Positions 25,900-35,535 of a stretch of 64,000 nt of DNA are shown piece by piece. The DNA comes from Azospirillum lipoferum. GTDB lineage: Bacteria > Pseudomonadota > Alphaproteobacteria > Azospirillales > Azospirillaceae. The translations under genes were made by a program, and so were the position numbers. Position 1 is the first letter of the stretch; each line of letters begins with the position of its first letter. Location of the stretch: positions 1 to 64,000 of the forward strand of contig NZ_JALJXJ010000013.1 of assembly GCF_024170005.1 (NCBI RefSeq), written 5' to 3'. Under the pieces are notes generated by a model, which was given only the letters and a program-made list of their open reading frames with translations, did not search any database and had not been told where the DNA came from.

Positions 25900-28800
25900 A
25901 TGGCATATCCGTTTCGCTTCGGGCGGCGCCGATCCAGTGCGTCCTTTACCCTGCGGGCGGCACTGGCGCTTGCGGTGATGGTGTACGCCGCCGTTCTGGC
26001 GGGACGAGGCGCGCGCGCTCAGGACGTCCCGGACGATTTCCAGACGCTGGAGACGCAGGACGCGGATGCGCGCCTCCTTTTTCTCGAACGGATGGAGCGG
26101 GCGGGGCAGCGGACTGAAAAGGCGGTCCCCACGCTGATCCGGTTGCTGATCGGGGAAATGAAGCCGGACGACCATCGTGTACGACGTCGGGCTGCCGACG
26201 AACTGATCGCCATCGGTGCTCCGGCCGTTCCGCCGCTGGTCGAACAGCTCGCGAAGAGCCAGGACAGCTATATCGTCCATGTGCTTGGCCAGATCCGGCC
26301 GGCGCCCGTCAAGGACATGCAGGTTCTGCTCCAGAACGGCGCCCACGACGTGCGGAGACGCGCTGCGAATGTCCTGACCGAGATCGGTGCGGACGCACAG
26401 GAAGCCGCGGCCCAACTGTCGCGCATCATCCGAGACGCCCAGATTCCGGTGGACGTGCGGACGGCATCGTTGTCCGCGCTCGCGCGCATGGGATCCGGGG
26501 CCAAAGGCGCTGCCGGGCATGTGGCGCTGCTGCTCGCCGACGATCCCAATGAGGAGATTCGCGTCTTTGCGGCGAACGCCCTGCGCACCATGGGAATCAA
26601 TGTCAACAACGAATTGAGGGCGCTCCTTCGCGCGCTTGAGGATCCCAGCCCGCGTGTACGCGAGACGGTGTGCGGCACCTTGGAAAGCCTCGGTCTCAAT
26701 GCCTGGACTGCCATCCCGGCCTTGAGCCGGCTGACTTTGGGTGATCCAGAGGCGTCTGTCCGGCGGGCTGCCGCCAGGGCCGTGGCAGGCATCGACGTGG
26801 TGACGGGGGCCGAAGCCCTGGCGGCGGCGATCAGGGAACCGAACCGCGACGCACGGCAGGAAGTCCTCTCGCGCATCAATCAAGCGAGCCATCGATCCAG
26901 GTTCCATTGGCCCCCCATTCTGATGGACGCCATCCTAGAGCAGGTGCGGGACGTGGACGCCACCGTGCGGGAAACGGCCATCAGGAACGTCGCCAATTTT
27001 CCCACCTCCCAGCGTTCGGTCGATGCACTGCTGGCGGCACTGGGGGATGAGAACCCGACGGTCCGTCTGGCGGCATCCGAAGGGTTGCTCGCCGCCTCGA
27101 TCAAGACCGACCGGATCGTTGCAGCGCTGCTTGCCGCCGCTCGCGACCGCAACGAATCCGTACGCGCCGCCGCACTGAAGTCCCTCGCCAACACCGGACG
27201 CGCCGACCCCCGCACGGAAGCCGCCCTGGCCGCCGCCGTTCGGGACGACCCAAGCGACACCGTGCGGCAGGCAGCCCTCGAAGGCCTGAGCCAGATCCTG
27301 AGGTCGGTGCAATCCGCGGGGACGGCGGACCGGCCGCTCGGCGTGATCGTCGATGTCCTTAGGAACCCCAACGAGAGCGAAACGGTTCGCATCGCGGCCG
27401 CACAGGCGCTGAATTCCAGTTCCGTGTCTGTCGCTCAGGCGGTCCCGGCGCTGATCGAGGCGGCGAACGCCCGTTCCGGCGTGTCGACGAGGCTGGTCAG
27501 CACCGTGCTGAAAGCGTTGCAGACTCGCGCGCGCTCGGACGACCGAATCCCGCCGGTGGCATCCGGTCTGATTAAGCATCCAGATCCCGAAGTGGCCGAG
27601 GCGGCCATCGGCGTCATGCAATCGGTGCCAGAGAGCGCCCTCAGACGAGAGTTGCCGAACATCGCCGCAGCACTGACGGCGTCCAATCCGCGCGTCCGCG
27701 ATGCCGCGGCGCGGGTCTTGGCCGGAAAGTCGGCGGGGTTCCTCGAGGATTTTCACACCCTGAGCGCGGCCCTCACCGACATCGCGCGCGATCCCCAGCC
27801 GGAGGTCCGCCGGGTGGCGTTCCGGATCCTTGCGTCCAAGCCCCCGTCCGCATCCAACGCCGACCTTCTGGCGGGTGCTTTGGCCGATCCGGAACCCCAA
27901 CTTCAAGACAGCCTCAGGAATTGGCTTTCGGCGTGGCTGGCCACCCCACCGCCGCTTTCGGCCGAAGCGGCGGAAGCGCTCTCCCGCCGGCTCTCCGACG
28001 CCTCGCCCGACGTGCGGCTTGCCGCTGCAATCATCCTGGCCGCGCAGGGGACGCTCGGCGCCGCCTCCTACGAGGTCCTGAACGCCGCCATCGGCCGTGG
28101 GACACAGGAGTATGCCGCCTTGGCCGTCAAGGCCGCGGCGACCGCGGCGGCCAATGGCGTCGGGGAGGGGCTTGGCCTGCTGATCGAGGGGCTCAAAAGT
28201 GAGGAGCCCAAACTCCGGACCGAGGCCATCGCCGCCCTGCGGCGGCACCTGCCCAAATATCGGCAGCTGTACCAGATCACGATCCCGGCCACTCTGGTCT
28301 TTGACGCGCTCCGCAACGTCGACCCGCAGGAGGCGAAACGCCTGCGGGGCGAACTCCTCCAACGCGGGCAGCATGGCAGGGCGCTGGAGCACCAGATCAA
28401 GCTCCTGCTTCAGACGGGAGATCCGGCGGCGCGACGCGAGATGCTGGAGATCTATTTTCAGCAGCAGCCCAATCCGGCCTCCGTCGCCGCCGATCTTTTC
28501 ACCGTGTTGCGGGACGATCAGGAGGATGTCCGGCTTATCGTGCTCCAGCGCCTCAGGGGGCTGGCCATTGACGAGACCCGGATGGAGGAGATCGCGGTGC
28601 AGGCCATGGGCGACAGTTCGCCCAAGGTGCGGCAGCAGGCGGCGCAGGTGCTGGGGCAGCTGCGCTGGGGAAGCGGAAGGACTCTGGAAGCCCTTGCCAG
28701 GGGTCTGGCGGATGAGAACCCCCAAGTGGTCAAGGCCGCTGCTTCCGCCATTGGGAGGCTATCCCCGGCATTGAACCGGGTCGAACGGCCCCTCTTGGCC

Positions 28801-30084
28801 GCGTGGGCGAAGAGACACGACGACGCTGCGGCGGCACTCTATCAGACGTTCGTCACGATTGGCGCCGGGGCGGACCTCCTTTTGAACATCGGGCATGACG
28901 GGCTCGGTGCGGGCAATGCGGAACTGCGTAGCGCCATCATCGGCCAACTCCAGCACCTTCCGCAGCTCCCCGACGCCTTGCTGCCCGACTTGGTCAAGGC
29001 GCTCGACGATCCATCACCAGACATCCGGGCCTCCGCTGCCGCGGCGGTTGGGCGATTCGGCGTACGGGCACAAGGCGCCCGCCCGAGTCTGGAACGACTG
29101 TTGGCCGATCCGGTCCCGGCGGTTCAGACAGCCGCCATCGGCGCCGTCGCCGCCGTCACGGCCGAGAGCGGGACGGCCGTCCGCTTCCTGTTGCCGTTCC
29201 TCGAAGCGAAGGAGGGGCGTCTGCGGATGGCCGCTCTGACCGCCCTGCTGCCGCACGCCGCCGCCGTCCCCGATGCCGAGCGCAGGCTCGTCCCGCTGCT
29301 GCAGACGTTCGCCGATCCGGCTTGGCTTCCCGCGGCGCGGCTGGCGCTGCGCGCCGGCATAGACCCGTCGATGGTGGGCGATGCCGCGGTTCACGCGTTG
29401 CGCCAGGGCACCGCCACCGTCCGAAACAGCGCCATGGCGGTGCTGGGGGAAATGGGTGGCGTGCCTTCGGAGGCCGTGGACGCCTTGCGGGAGCTGCTGG
29501 CCCACAATTCCGTCGATCAGCGGCGGCGGGCCCTCGCCACCCTGGAACTGATCGCCGCCCGCGCCGCGTCGGCCGGCGACGCGTCCCTGGCGGATCGGCT
29601 CGAATCCGCGCTCGCCGAGGTGGGCCGGGTTCCCGTGCCCGGCGGCGGTCAAATGTTCGATGACCCCGGCGCCTTGCGGGCGCTCGTCGACGCCCTGCGC
29701 CGGTCCGACTGGCGCAACGCTCTGGCCGACCAGATAAGGGTCGAGGTCGAGCGGCACTTCTGGATCGTCGCCGGAGTCCTGCTCTACTTGGCCATGCTGG
29801 CAGTCTGCGTGTTTCTGGCCCTGCTCTACCCGCGCGCCTATGTCTGGCTGGGCTCCGCGGGCCGTGCGCTGCGCGATGTCCGCATCCGCTTCGGCCGGGA
29901 CGGCCGGGAACTGCGCATCCCGATCCGCAGCATGGCGGGCCTCGGCTTCTTCGACTGGCACGACCGGACGGCGCGCGCCTGGACCATCCGCTATTATCGG
30001 TCGATCCAGTTCCACCAACCAGCGAAGGAATGGCTCTGGGTCATCGATCTCCCGATCCACCGTCGGCGGGATGAGGGCACATGA
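25900..30084 (+). CDS. Giant HEAT-repeat envelope protein with C-terminal TM
   Basis: 1394 residues from ATG 25900, which follows gaggaggtctcc; the upstream ATG at 25834 lacks a ribosome site. A signal peptide (RAALALAVMVYAAVLAGRGA, cut near ARA-QDV) leads into ~1200 residues of HEAT-like alpha repeats (for example VRRRAADELIAIGAPAVPPL; VRLAASEGLLAAS; VRQQAAQVLGQLRW). One transmembrane helix follows (FWIVAGVLLYLAMLAVCVFL, ~1285-1308), and then ~90 cytoplasmic residues rich in Arg and Trp. The repeat solenoid would therefore be periplasmic, a scaffold spanning to the cytoplasm. Its stop overlaps the Sel1 gene start by 4 nt. It is divergent from the MotA/MotB-like pair. Function unknown; scaffold or sensor is inferred. 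Confidence 0.8.
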   Translation: MAYPFRFGRRRSSASFTLRAALALAVMVYAAVLAGRGARAQDVPDDFQTLETQDADARLLFLERMERAGQRTEKAVPTLIRLLIGEMKPDDHRVRRRAADELIAIGAPAVPPLVEQLAKSQDSYIVHVLGQIRPAPVKDMQVLLQNGAHDVRRRAANVLTEIGADAQEAAAQLSRIIRDAQIPVDVRTASLSALARMGSGAKGAAGHVALLLADDPNEEIRVFAANALRTMGINVNNELRALLRALEDPSPRVRETVCGTLESLGLNAWTAIPALSRLTLGDPEASVRRAAARAVAGIDVVTGAEALAAAIREPNRDARQEVLSRINQASHRSRFHWPPILMDAILEQVRDVDATVRETAIRNVANFPTSQRSVDALLAALGDENPTVRLAASEGLLAASIKTDRIVAALLAAARDRNESVRAAALKSLANTGRADPRTEAALAAAVRDDPSDTVRQAALEGLSQILRSVQSAGTADRPLGVIVDVLRNPNESETVRIAAAQALNSSSVSVAQAVPALIEAANARSGVSTRLVSTVLKALQTRARSDDRIPPVASGLIKHPDPEVAEAAIGVMQSVPESALRRELPNIAAALTASNPRVRDAAARVLAGKSAGFLEDFHTLSAALTDIARDPQPEVRRVAFRILASKPPSASNADLLAGALADPEPQLQDSLRNWLSAWLATPPPLSAEAAEALSRRLSDASPDVRLAAAIILAAQGTLGAASYEVLNAAIGRGTQEYAALAVKAAATAAANGVGEGLGLLIEGLKSEEPKLRTEAIAALRRHLPKYRQLYQITIPATLVFDALRNVDPQEAKRLRGELLQRGQHGRALEHQIKLLLQTGDPAARREMLEIYFQQQPNPASVAADLFTVLRDDQEDVRLIVLQRLRGLAIDETRMEEIAVQAMGDSSPKVRQQAAQVLGQLRWGSGRTLEALARGLADENPQVVKAAASAIGRLSPALNRVERPLLAAWAKRHDDAAAALYQTFVTIGAGADLLLNIGHDGLGAGNAELRSAIIGQLQHLPQLPDALLPDLVKALDDPSPDIRASAAAAVGRFGVRAQGARPSLERLLADPVPAVQTAAIGAVAAVTAESGTAVRFLLPFLEAKEGRLRMAALTALLPHAAAVPDAERRLVPLLQTFADPAWLPAARLALRAGIDPSMVGDAAVHALRQGTATVRNSAMAVLGEMGGVPSEAVDALRELLAHNSVDQRRRALATLELIAARAASAGDASLADRLESALAEVGRVPVPGGGQMFDDPGALRALVDALRRSDWRNALADQIRVEVERHFWIVAGVLLYLAMLAVCVFLALLYPRAYVWLGSAGRALRDVRIRFGRDGRELRIPIRSMAGLGFFDWHDRTARAWTIRYYRSIQFHQPAKEWLWVIDLPIHRRRDEGT

Positions 30085-32813
30085 ACCGTCCGGCCCCGCT
30101 CGCGCCGAACGCGCCGCGTTCCCGCCCCTCGTGGGCGCGGGCGGCGTTCGGCCTGCTGGTCGCGGCCGTCCTCGCGCCCGCGGCTGTTCTGCTGTTCGCA
30201 GGGTGGCCGGAGCCGCCGCTGATGGATTTCATGGAGAGCCCCGACGACGAGTTCCCCGCGCCGTTCCCCGCAGATGCCGTGACCGCCGCCGGACCGCCTG
30301 GGATGGACGAGTGCGACCGGCTGGCGGCGCCGCCCGGCACCGAATGGGGCGGCGGCGTCGTGCTGGAGCGCATCGACGCACCCGCCGCCATGGCCGCGTG
30401 CGAGGGCGCGGTTCGGCGTCACCCGGAGACCATGCGGTTCAAGGCGTGGCTGGGACGGGCCTATGTGCGGACGGAGCGGTTCGGCGACGCCGCCGGCGCA
30501 CTCCATGAGGCCGCCGACAGGGGCGTCCTCGACGCGAAGTACGAGCTTGGGAGGCTGGCCGAAGCCGGCCGCATGGAGGGCAAGGACGAAACCGTCGCCG
30601 CCTTGCTCTACGAGGAGGCGGCCGACAGCGGATATCCGCCGGCAGAGGTGGCGCTGGCCCGCCTTTATGAGACCGGGCGCGGGAGACCCTATGATCCCGC
30701 CGCCGCGTTGCGGTTGTACCGAAGTGCGGCAATCAAGGGACACCCGGTCGGACAGTTCAGGTTGGGCGCGTATCTTGCGGACGAGGCGCGGACCAGCACC
30801 GATTTCCTCCGGGCCGGGCGCTTGTTCGTGGCCGCCGAGAAGGCCGGGAACCCGGACGGCACCTTCGGCTTGGCCATCATGCGATGGCAGGGCCACGACG
30901 GCGCCGAACCGGATCGGAAACAGGCGCTTGCGCTGCTGCACAAGGCGGCCGACGCTGGAAGTGCTCGCGCCCATGATATGTTGGGCGCCATTCTGATTGA
31001 CGACGAAGGCGCGCCGAGGGATCCCGAAGGGGCAGCCGAACAGTATCGCAAGGCCGCCGAGCTGGGGTATCCTCCTGCCCAGCGAAAGCTGGCGGTGATG
31101 TTGCAAAGAGGTCTTGGCGTGCCGCAGGACCACCGGGCCGCGGCCGAATGGTACCGAAAGGCGGCTGACCACTACGATCTCTCCGCGCAGCTTGCGCTCG
31201 CCGAAATGTACGGACGCGGCCAGGGGGTCGAGAAGAACCCGGAAAAGGCGTTTCTCTGGTGTGAAAGGGCGGCCAATGCCGGCCTGGTCGACGCGTGGTA
31301 TTACCTGGGCGAGATGCACAGGCTGGGCATCGGCACGCCGGTCGACAAGGAACAGGGCATCGATTGGCTGCGCCGCGCCGCAGCCAGGAAGCACAGCCGC
31401 GCGCAGGCCATGCTCGGGGTCCTTTATGCGAATGGTGACGGCGTCGAGCAGGACGACGAGGAGGCGCTCGCCTGGTTCCAAAAGGCCGCCATGCAGGACG
31501 ATGTTGTCGGGCAACGCAATCTGGGCATGCTCCTCGAATTGGGCAGGGGCACTGCCCAGGACCTGGAGGAGGCGCTCCACTGGTACCGCAAGGGGGCGGA
31601 GCAAGGTGAAGCGCTGACCCAGTTCTTTCTCGGCCGCCTTCTGATGAGGTACGCGGCAGTCCGGGACGTGCCGGAGGGACGCCGCTGGATCGAAAGGGCG
31701 GCAGAGCACGGCGAACCGGAAGCGCAGTACCTCCTGTCCAAGCTGCATTACGCAGGGATAGGCGTCGAACGCGACCATCAGCAGATGGTCGCCTGGTTGG
31801 TTAGGGCCGCGGAGAAGGACCACCCGGAGGCGCAGCTTGCGCTGGCCGATGCTCTGTCGATGGGAGACGGCGTGGAACGGGACGACGCGGCGGCCAGGCG
31901 CTGGCACCGGAGGGCTGCGGAAGGAGGCTACGCGCAAGCGCAACTGTCGCTGGGACTCCTCCTTCTGTTCGGAGAAGGCGGCAATCGTGACCCGGTTGAG
32001 GCCGTGTCATGGCTTGAGCGCGCCGCGTTGCAGGACGACCGCCAGGCTCAGTGGATACTCGGCATGCTGTTCGCCGAGGGCCGTCATGTCGAACGCGATG
32101 ACGCGCAGGCGATCAGGTGGTATTCGATGGCAGCCGACCAAGCCGATGACCGGGCCCGCCACGCCCTGGGAAACATGTACCGCACGGGGCGGGGAGTGGC
32201 GCCCGACATGGACCGCGCCCTGGCGCTGTACACCGAAGCGGCGAATCAGCTGTATCCCCCTTCGCTGAACGCGATCGGCATCGCCCTTGCGACCGGCGAT
32301 GGAATCCCGATGAATCGTCGTTTGGCCTTGTGGTACTTCGAGGCGGCCGCAGACGGGGGGTTCGCGCCTGCGCACGCCAACATGGGGATCATGCATCTCT
32401 ACGGCTATGCCGGCGCCCGCGACAGCCGCTTGGCGCTTCAGCACTTCCAGAAGGCGGCCGACGAGTGGGATATGGTCGCGCAGAGAACCCTCGGGCAGCT
32501 CTACCTGACGGGAGAAGGAAAGGCACGGAATGTCCGGGCCGCTGTTGAATTGCTCTCAAAGGCCGCCAGACAGGGCGATGCACGGTCCCTTTACCTGCTC
32601 GGCTTGGTCGAAGAACACGGGCTATTGGGGGCCAGGAACGATGCCGCGGCGGCGGGTTGGTACCGGGCCGCCGCCGACGCGGGGGACGGCGCGGCCACTC
32701 AGCGGCTCCAAGCGCTCGAGGATCCGGCACGGCGCGTGCCATCACGCCGCACGGCGCGGACGCTCCCCCCCGGTCTTGTGATCGGGCACCCGCTCCCGTT
32801 CCGTTATGATTAA
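30081..32813 (+). CDS. Sel1-repeat (TPR-like) membrane-anchored protein, 910 aa
   Basis: An N-terminal hydrophobic anchor (AAFGLLVAAVLAPAAVLLFA, ~22-41) precedes some 20 Sel1-like repeats of ~36 residues with the A...G..Y..G.GV..D...A..W...AA..G...AQ pattern (for example LGVPQDHRAAAEWYRKAADH; GVEQDDEEALAWFQKAAMQD). Sel1 proteins are scaffolds or adaptors. With the anchor the repeats should lie in the periplasm. The start overlaps the HEAT gene stop (ATGA, 30081-30084), so the two are translationally coupled and probably form one complex. The end of the gene converges on the minus-strand membrane protein at 32858. Confidence 0.85.
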   Translation: MNRPAPLAPNAPRSRPSWARAAFGLLVAAVLAPAAVLLFAGWPEPPLMDFMESPDDEFPAPFPADAVTAAGPPGMDECDRLAAPPGTEWGGGVVLERIDAPAAMAACEGAVRRHPETMRFKAWLGRAYVRTERFGDAAGALHEAADRGVLDAKYELGRLAEAGRMEGKDETVAALLYEEAADSGYPPAEVALARLYETGRGRPYDPAAALRLYRSAAIKGHPVGQFRLGAYLADEARTSTDFLRAGRLFVAAEKAGNPDGTFGLAIMRWQGHDGAEPDRKQALALLHKAADAGSARAHDMLGAILIDDEGAPRDPEGAAEQYRKAAELGYPPAQRKLAVMLQRGLGVPQDHRAAAEWYRKAADHYDLSAQLALAEMYGRGQGVEKNPEKAFLWCERAANAGLVDAWYYLGEMHRLGIGTPVDKEQGIDWLRRAAARKHSRAQAMLGVLYANGDGVEQDDEEALAWFQKAAMQDDVVGQRNLGMLLELGRGTAQDLEEALHWYRKGAEQGEALTQFFLGRLLMRYAAVRDVPEGRRWIERAAEHGEPEAQYLLSKLHYAGIGVERDHQQMVAWLVRAAEKDHPEAQLALADALSMGDGVERDDAAARRWHRRAAEGGYAQAQLSLGLLLLFGEGGNRDPVEAVSWLERAALQDDRQAQWILGMLFAEGRHVERDDAQAIRWYSMAADQADDRARHALGNMYRTGRGVAPDMDRALALYTEAANQLYPPSLNAIGIALATGDGIPMNRRLALWYFEAAADGGFAPAHANMGIMHLYGYAGARDSRLALQHFQKAADEWDMVAQRTLGQLYLTGEGKARNVRAAVELLSKAARQGDARSLYLLGLVEEHGLLGARNDAAAAGWYRAAADAGDGAATQRLQALEDPARRVPSRRTARTLPPGLVIGHPLPFRYD

Positions 32814-32857
32814 GGTGGCCCGAAGGCGTTGAACGCCGGCAGGTCCTGCGCATCCCG

Positions 32858-33859
32858 TCATCGGTGCAGCTTCAGCACCTCGCAGGTCGTTTTGGTCATC
32901 CTCAACGCGATGGAGATCGCGATGGCAAAGTACGACAGCAGTTTCAGCGAGGACGGGACGGTGAAGGACGGCTGCTCCGCGAGACGTTGCCGCTCCCTTG
33001 CCTTCTCCGCGATCTTGCCCATGCCGTCGATGTCGATGGCCTGGGCAAGCGTCTGGTTGCCGCGGACCGGCTTGAACCGATGGGGCAACGTGGTCACGAA
33101 GCTGTAGCGCCCTCCGGCACGCCTGACTTCGGCCAGCGTCTCCGCCTGCTCCAACTCCCGCATGATGCTGGCGACCTCGTCGCAGTCGGCCTGTGTGGGC
33201 CGGTTCGCGAAGCCACTCTCCGGCGGACGCCCCGTGTTCCAGGCTGTCTCGCAGTTCGCCTTGCGCCAGGGAATGACCTCATCCTCGGTAAAGCGCAGAT
33301 AGAGCCGCCGCAGCTCATAGGCCGTGTCGCGCTCGATGGCCGCGATGTCCTTGTCGAGCAACGCCTGCTGCTCCTGGAACAAGGCTCCCGACGTTTCGAC
33401 GATCGCGAGCAAGCTGCCGGCGGCCATCAGGACAGACACATAGTCGGTCATCTTCACGGCGGCAGCGGTCGTCCGGTCCCGCAAGGCAAAGGCGCCAGCA
33501 TGGAAATAGGCGAAGCTCAGAAGGAATGTCACCGCTGCGAACGGCAGTGCATACGCCGGGCCCTGTCGCGGAGCCAAGTGGAACAGCAGCGATACCGACG
33601 CGACGTAGCACGGGAAGGCCGCAAGAACGATGGTGGTGAGTGTCGGGCGTGCACATCCGCCGCGCGACAGGAACATGCCTGCTCCCTGCAGGACGATCAG
33701 GTTTGTCAGCATCGACAGCGCGACCAGGACGAACACTCCCCGCACGGACGCCGAAGTGCCGCTCTGAAGTCCGATCAACGTTGCAAGGATGATCGTGCCC
33801 CCGGCCAGGATCCCACAGGCCGTGCGCAGCGATGTTTTTCTTACACCAGCGAAATTCAT
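32858..33859 (-). CDS. Multi-pass membrane protein of unknown function
   Basis: 333 residues from ATG 33859 (MNFAGVRKTSLRTA); the longer frame upstream lacks a signal. About six hydrophobic segments: GILAGGTIILATLIGL, GVFVLVALSMLTNLIVL, IVLAAFPCYVASVSLLFHL, FAAVTFLLSFAYFHAGAFA, YVSVLMAAGSLLAIVETSG, and a C-terminal LKLLSYFAIAISIALRM. A ~120-residue soluble loop before the last TM is helical and contains three Cys (KANCETAW; QADCDEV) plus TTCEV near the end. It converges on the Sel1 gene. It may belong functionally to the channel/HEAT/Sel1 cluster, but only proximity supports that. Confidence 0.65.
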   Translation of the reverse strand: MNFAGVRKTSLRTACGILAGGTIILATLIGLQSGTSASVRGVFVLVALSMLTNLIVLQGAGMFLSRGGCARPTLTTIVLAAFPCYVASVSLLFHLAPRQGPAYALPFAAVTFLLSFAYFHAGAFALRDRTTAAAVKMTDYVSVLMAAGSLLAIVETSGALFQEQQALLDKDIAAIERDTAYELRRLYLRFTEDEVIPWRKANCETAWNTGRPPESGFANRPTQADCDEVASIMRELEQAETLAEVRRAGGRYSFVTTLPHRFKPVRGNQTLAQAIDIDGMGKIAEKARERQRLAEQPSFTVPSSLKLLSYFAIAISIALRMTKTTCEVLKLHR

Positions 33860-34137
33860 AAGCGATTCTCGATGCGGTACGCGCATTTGTTGACCGGATA
33901 CCCGGCGGGCCCCCTCCGACCACGCGACAGGGGCGATCTCGCTCCCATGGAACTGCGCTCCGCCAGCACCCATTGCGGCCAATTAAAAACGTCGGCGGCT
34001 TGAGATTCAACCCAGTCGCATGCCCCGCGTCGATGCAAAACGCCGGCGCCGACCAAGCCGGCTAGACGCCTCGAAAAACTGTGGCGTGTTCGGCGTTCTG
34101 GTGATTCCCTTGTTTTTGAAAGCGGGGGGGCGGAAGT

Positions 34138-35160
34138 ATGGCCGGTCAAGCAGGGCTGTTCGATCTTCAGGATCGCTATGCAGAGTTGAGCAAGAGCGGC
34201 AATCCGCTGGAGCGTCTTTTGTCGGTGGTGGACTTCGAGGTTTTCCGTCCGACGCTGGACGCGGTGATGATGTTCAAGATCATGGTACTCCAGGCGCTGT
34301 ACGGTCTGTCGGACGAGCAGGCGGAGTATCAGGTACGCGACCGGCTGTCGTTCATGCGGTTCCTCGGGCTGGGATTGGGCGACCGTGTTCCGGACCGCAC
34401 GACGATCTGGCTGTTCCGCGAGGCGCTGGTGACGGCGGGGGCGATGGAGGGGCTGTTCGCCCGCTTCGACGCGGAGCTGAAGGAGCGCGGCTACTTCGCG
34501 CTGGGCGGCCAGATCGTCGACGCCTCCATCGTGGAAGCGCCCAGGCAGCGGCTGACCCGGGAGGAGAAGCAGCAAATTCGTGACGGTGAAGACCCGCCCT
34601 GGCCACCGGCCAAGGCGCGCCAGAAGGACACGTAGGCACGCCGGACGGTGAAGCGGGGGCGGGTCAAGGCGAAGCCGGGACCGGCGCTCGACGGTTCCGA
34701 GGCGCGCATGGTGGAGGGGCTTCTGATCCCGGCGTTCGGCTACAAGTCGCACATCAACATCGACCGCCGGTTCCGCCTGATCCGGCGTTTTGCCGCTACC
34801 GACGCCGCGCGGCCCGACGGTGCGCAGTTGCCGGGCCTGCTCAACCCGGACGCCTTAGACAGCCGGGTGTGGGCGGACAGCGCCTATCGCTCGAAAGCCA
34901 ATGAAGCGGCCATCGCAGCGGCGGGCCGCCGCAGCATGGTGCATTTCCGCAAGCCGAAGGGACGGCCGATGCCGGAGCCGCACCAGCGCGCCAACCGCGC
35001 CCGTTCGATGGTGCGATCCGCCGTCGAGCATGTGTTCGCCGACCAGAAGCAGCGCATGGCGCTGTTCATCCACACCATCGGCCTGGGGCGCGCCACGGTG
35101 AAGATCGGCATCGCCAACCTCGCCTACAATTTCCGACGCCTGGTCTGGCTCGAGGGGTAA
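34138..35160 (+). pseudogene. IS5-family transposase with an in-frame amber stop
   Basis: The frame encodes MAGQAGLFDLQDRYAELSKS ... MMFKIMVLQALYGLSDEQAE ... ALGGQIVDASIVEAPRQRLT (first Asp of DDE). It is interrupted by TAG at 34633-34635 (KDT-stop-ARRTVKR) and continues in the same frame through FGYKSHINIDRRFRLIRRFA, RVWADSAYRSKANEA (second Asp) and VRSAVEHVFADQKQRM (Glu) to TAA 35158-35160. A single nonsense codon therefore inactivates an otherwise full-length copy of ~340 codons. IRs were not resolved. Confidence 0.85.
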
Positions 35161-35535
35161 ACTGCGCCCGTATAGCGCCAAAATCGCCGCATACTTCCAC
35201 CTTTTTGCACAAAACTGGGGCTTCTATCCTGAAAATTGCCGGATTTCCGCCGGTCAAACCCCCTTTCATCGCCTTAACCTGCCAGAAAAACCGGTTTATC
35301 GAGGCACTCGATTGGGCTTCGACGTATGCTCGTTATGAAACATGCCGTCGTCAAGTGAGTGAAGTTGAGGGTGCCGCCCGAATCGACACCGGCTTCTGAT
35401 CAAGACCGGACGACGTCTTGGGGCACTCGTCCTGGAATTCAAGGATGCACAAGAGAAAGCAGCGGACAAAGTATCCGTCCGGACTCTATTCCCCGTAATA
35501 GAGCCGACCCGGCAGGCTCCATCTTGGATGGGCAA
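35161..35535. other. Intergenic region after the IS5 copy
   Basis: 375 nt, less GC-rich than the surroundings. It probably includes the right end of the IS5-family element and the 3' flank of the integrase gene. No gene or clear inverted repeat was found. Confidence 0.4.

Noticed and set aside
26935..31943. Minus-strand frames of 596, 348 and 649 codons
   Set aside because: Antisense to the HEAT- and Sel1-repeat genes; low-complexity Arg/Gly/His content and no recognisable domain.
32814..32857. Terminator between the convergent Sel1 and membrane-protein genes
   Set aside because: Only a 6-bp inverted repeat (ggcgttgaacgcc) without a T tract; too weak.
22308..33859. Calling the cluster Zorya
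   Set aside because: The MotB-like protein lacks the OmpA-like domain and no ZorC, ZorD or ZorE homologue is visible; only the channel logic is shared.
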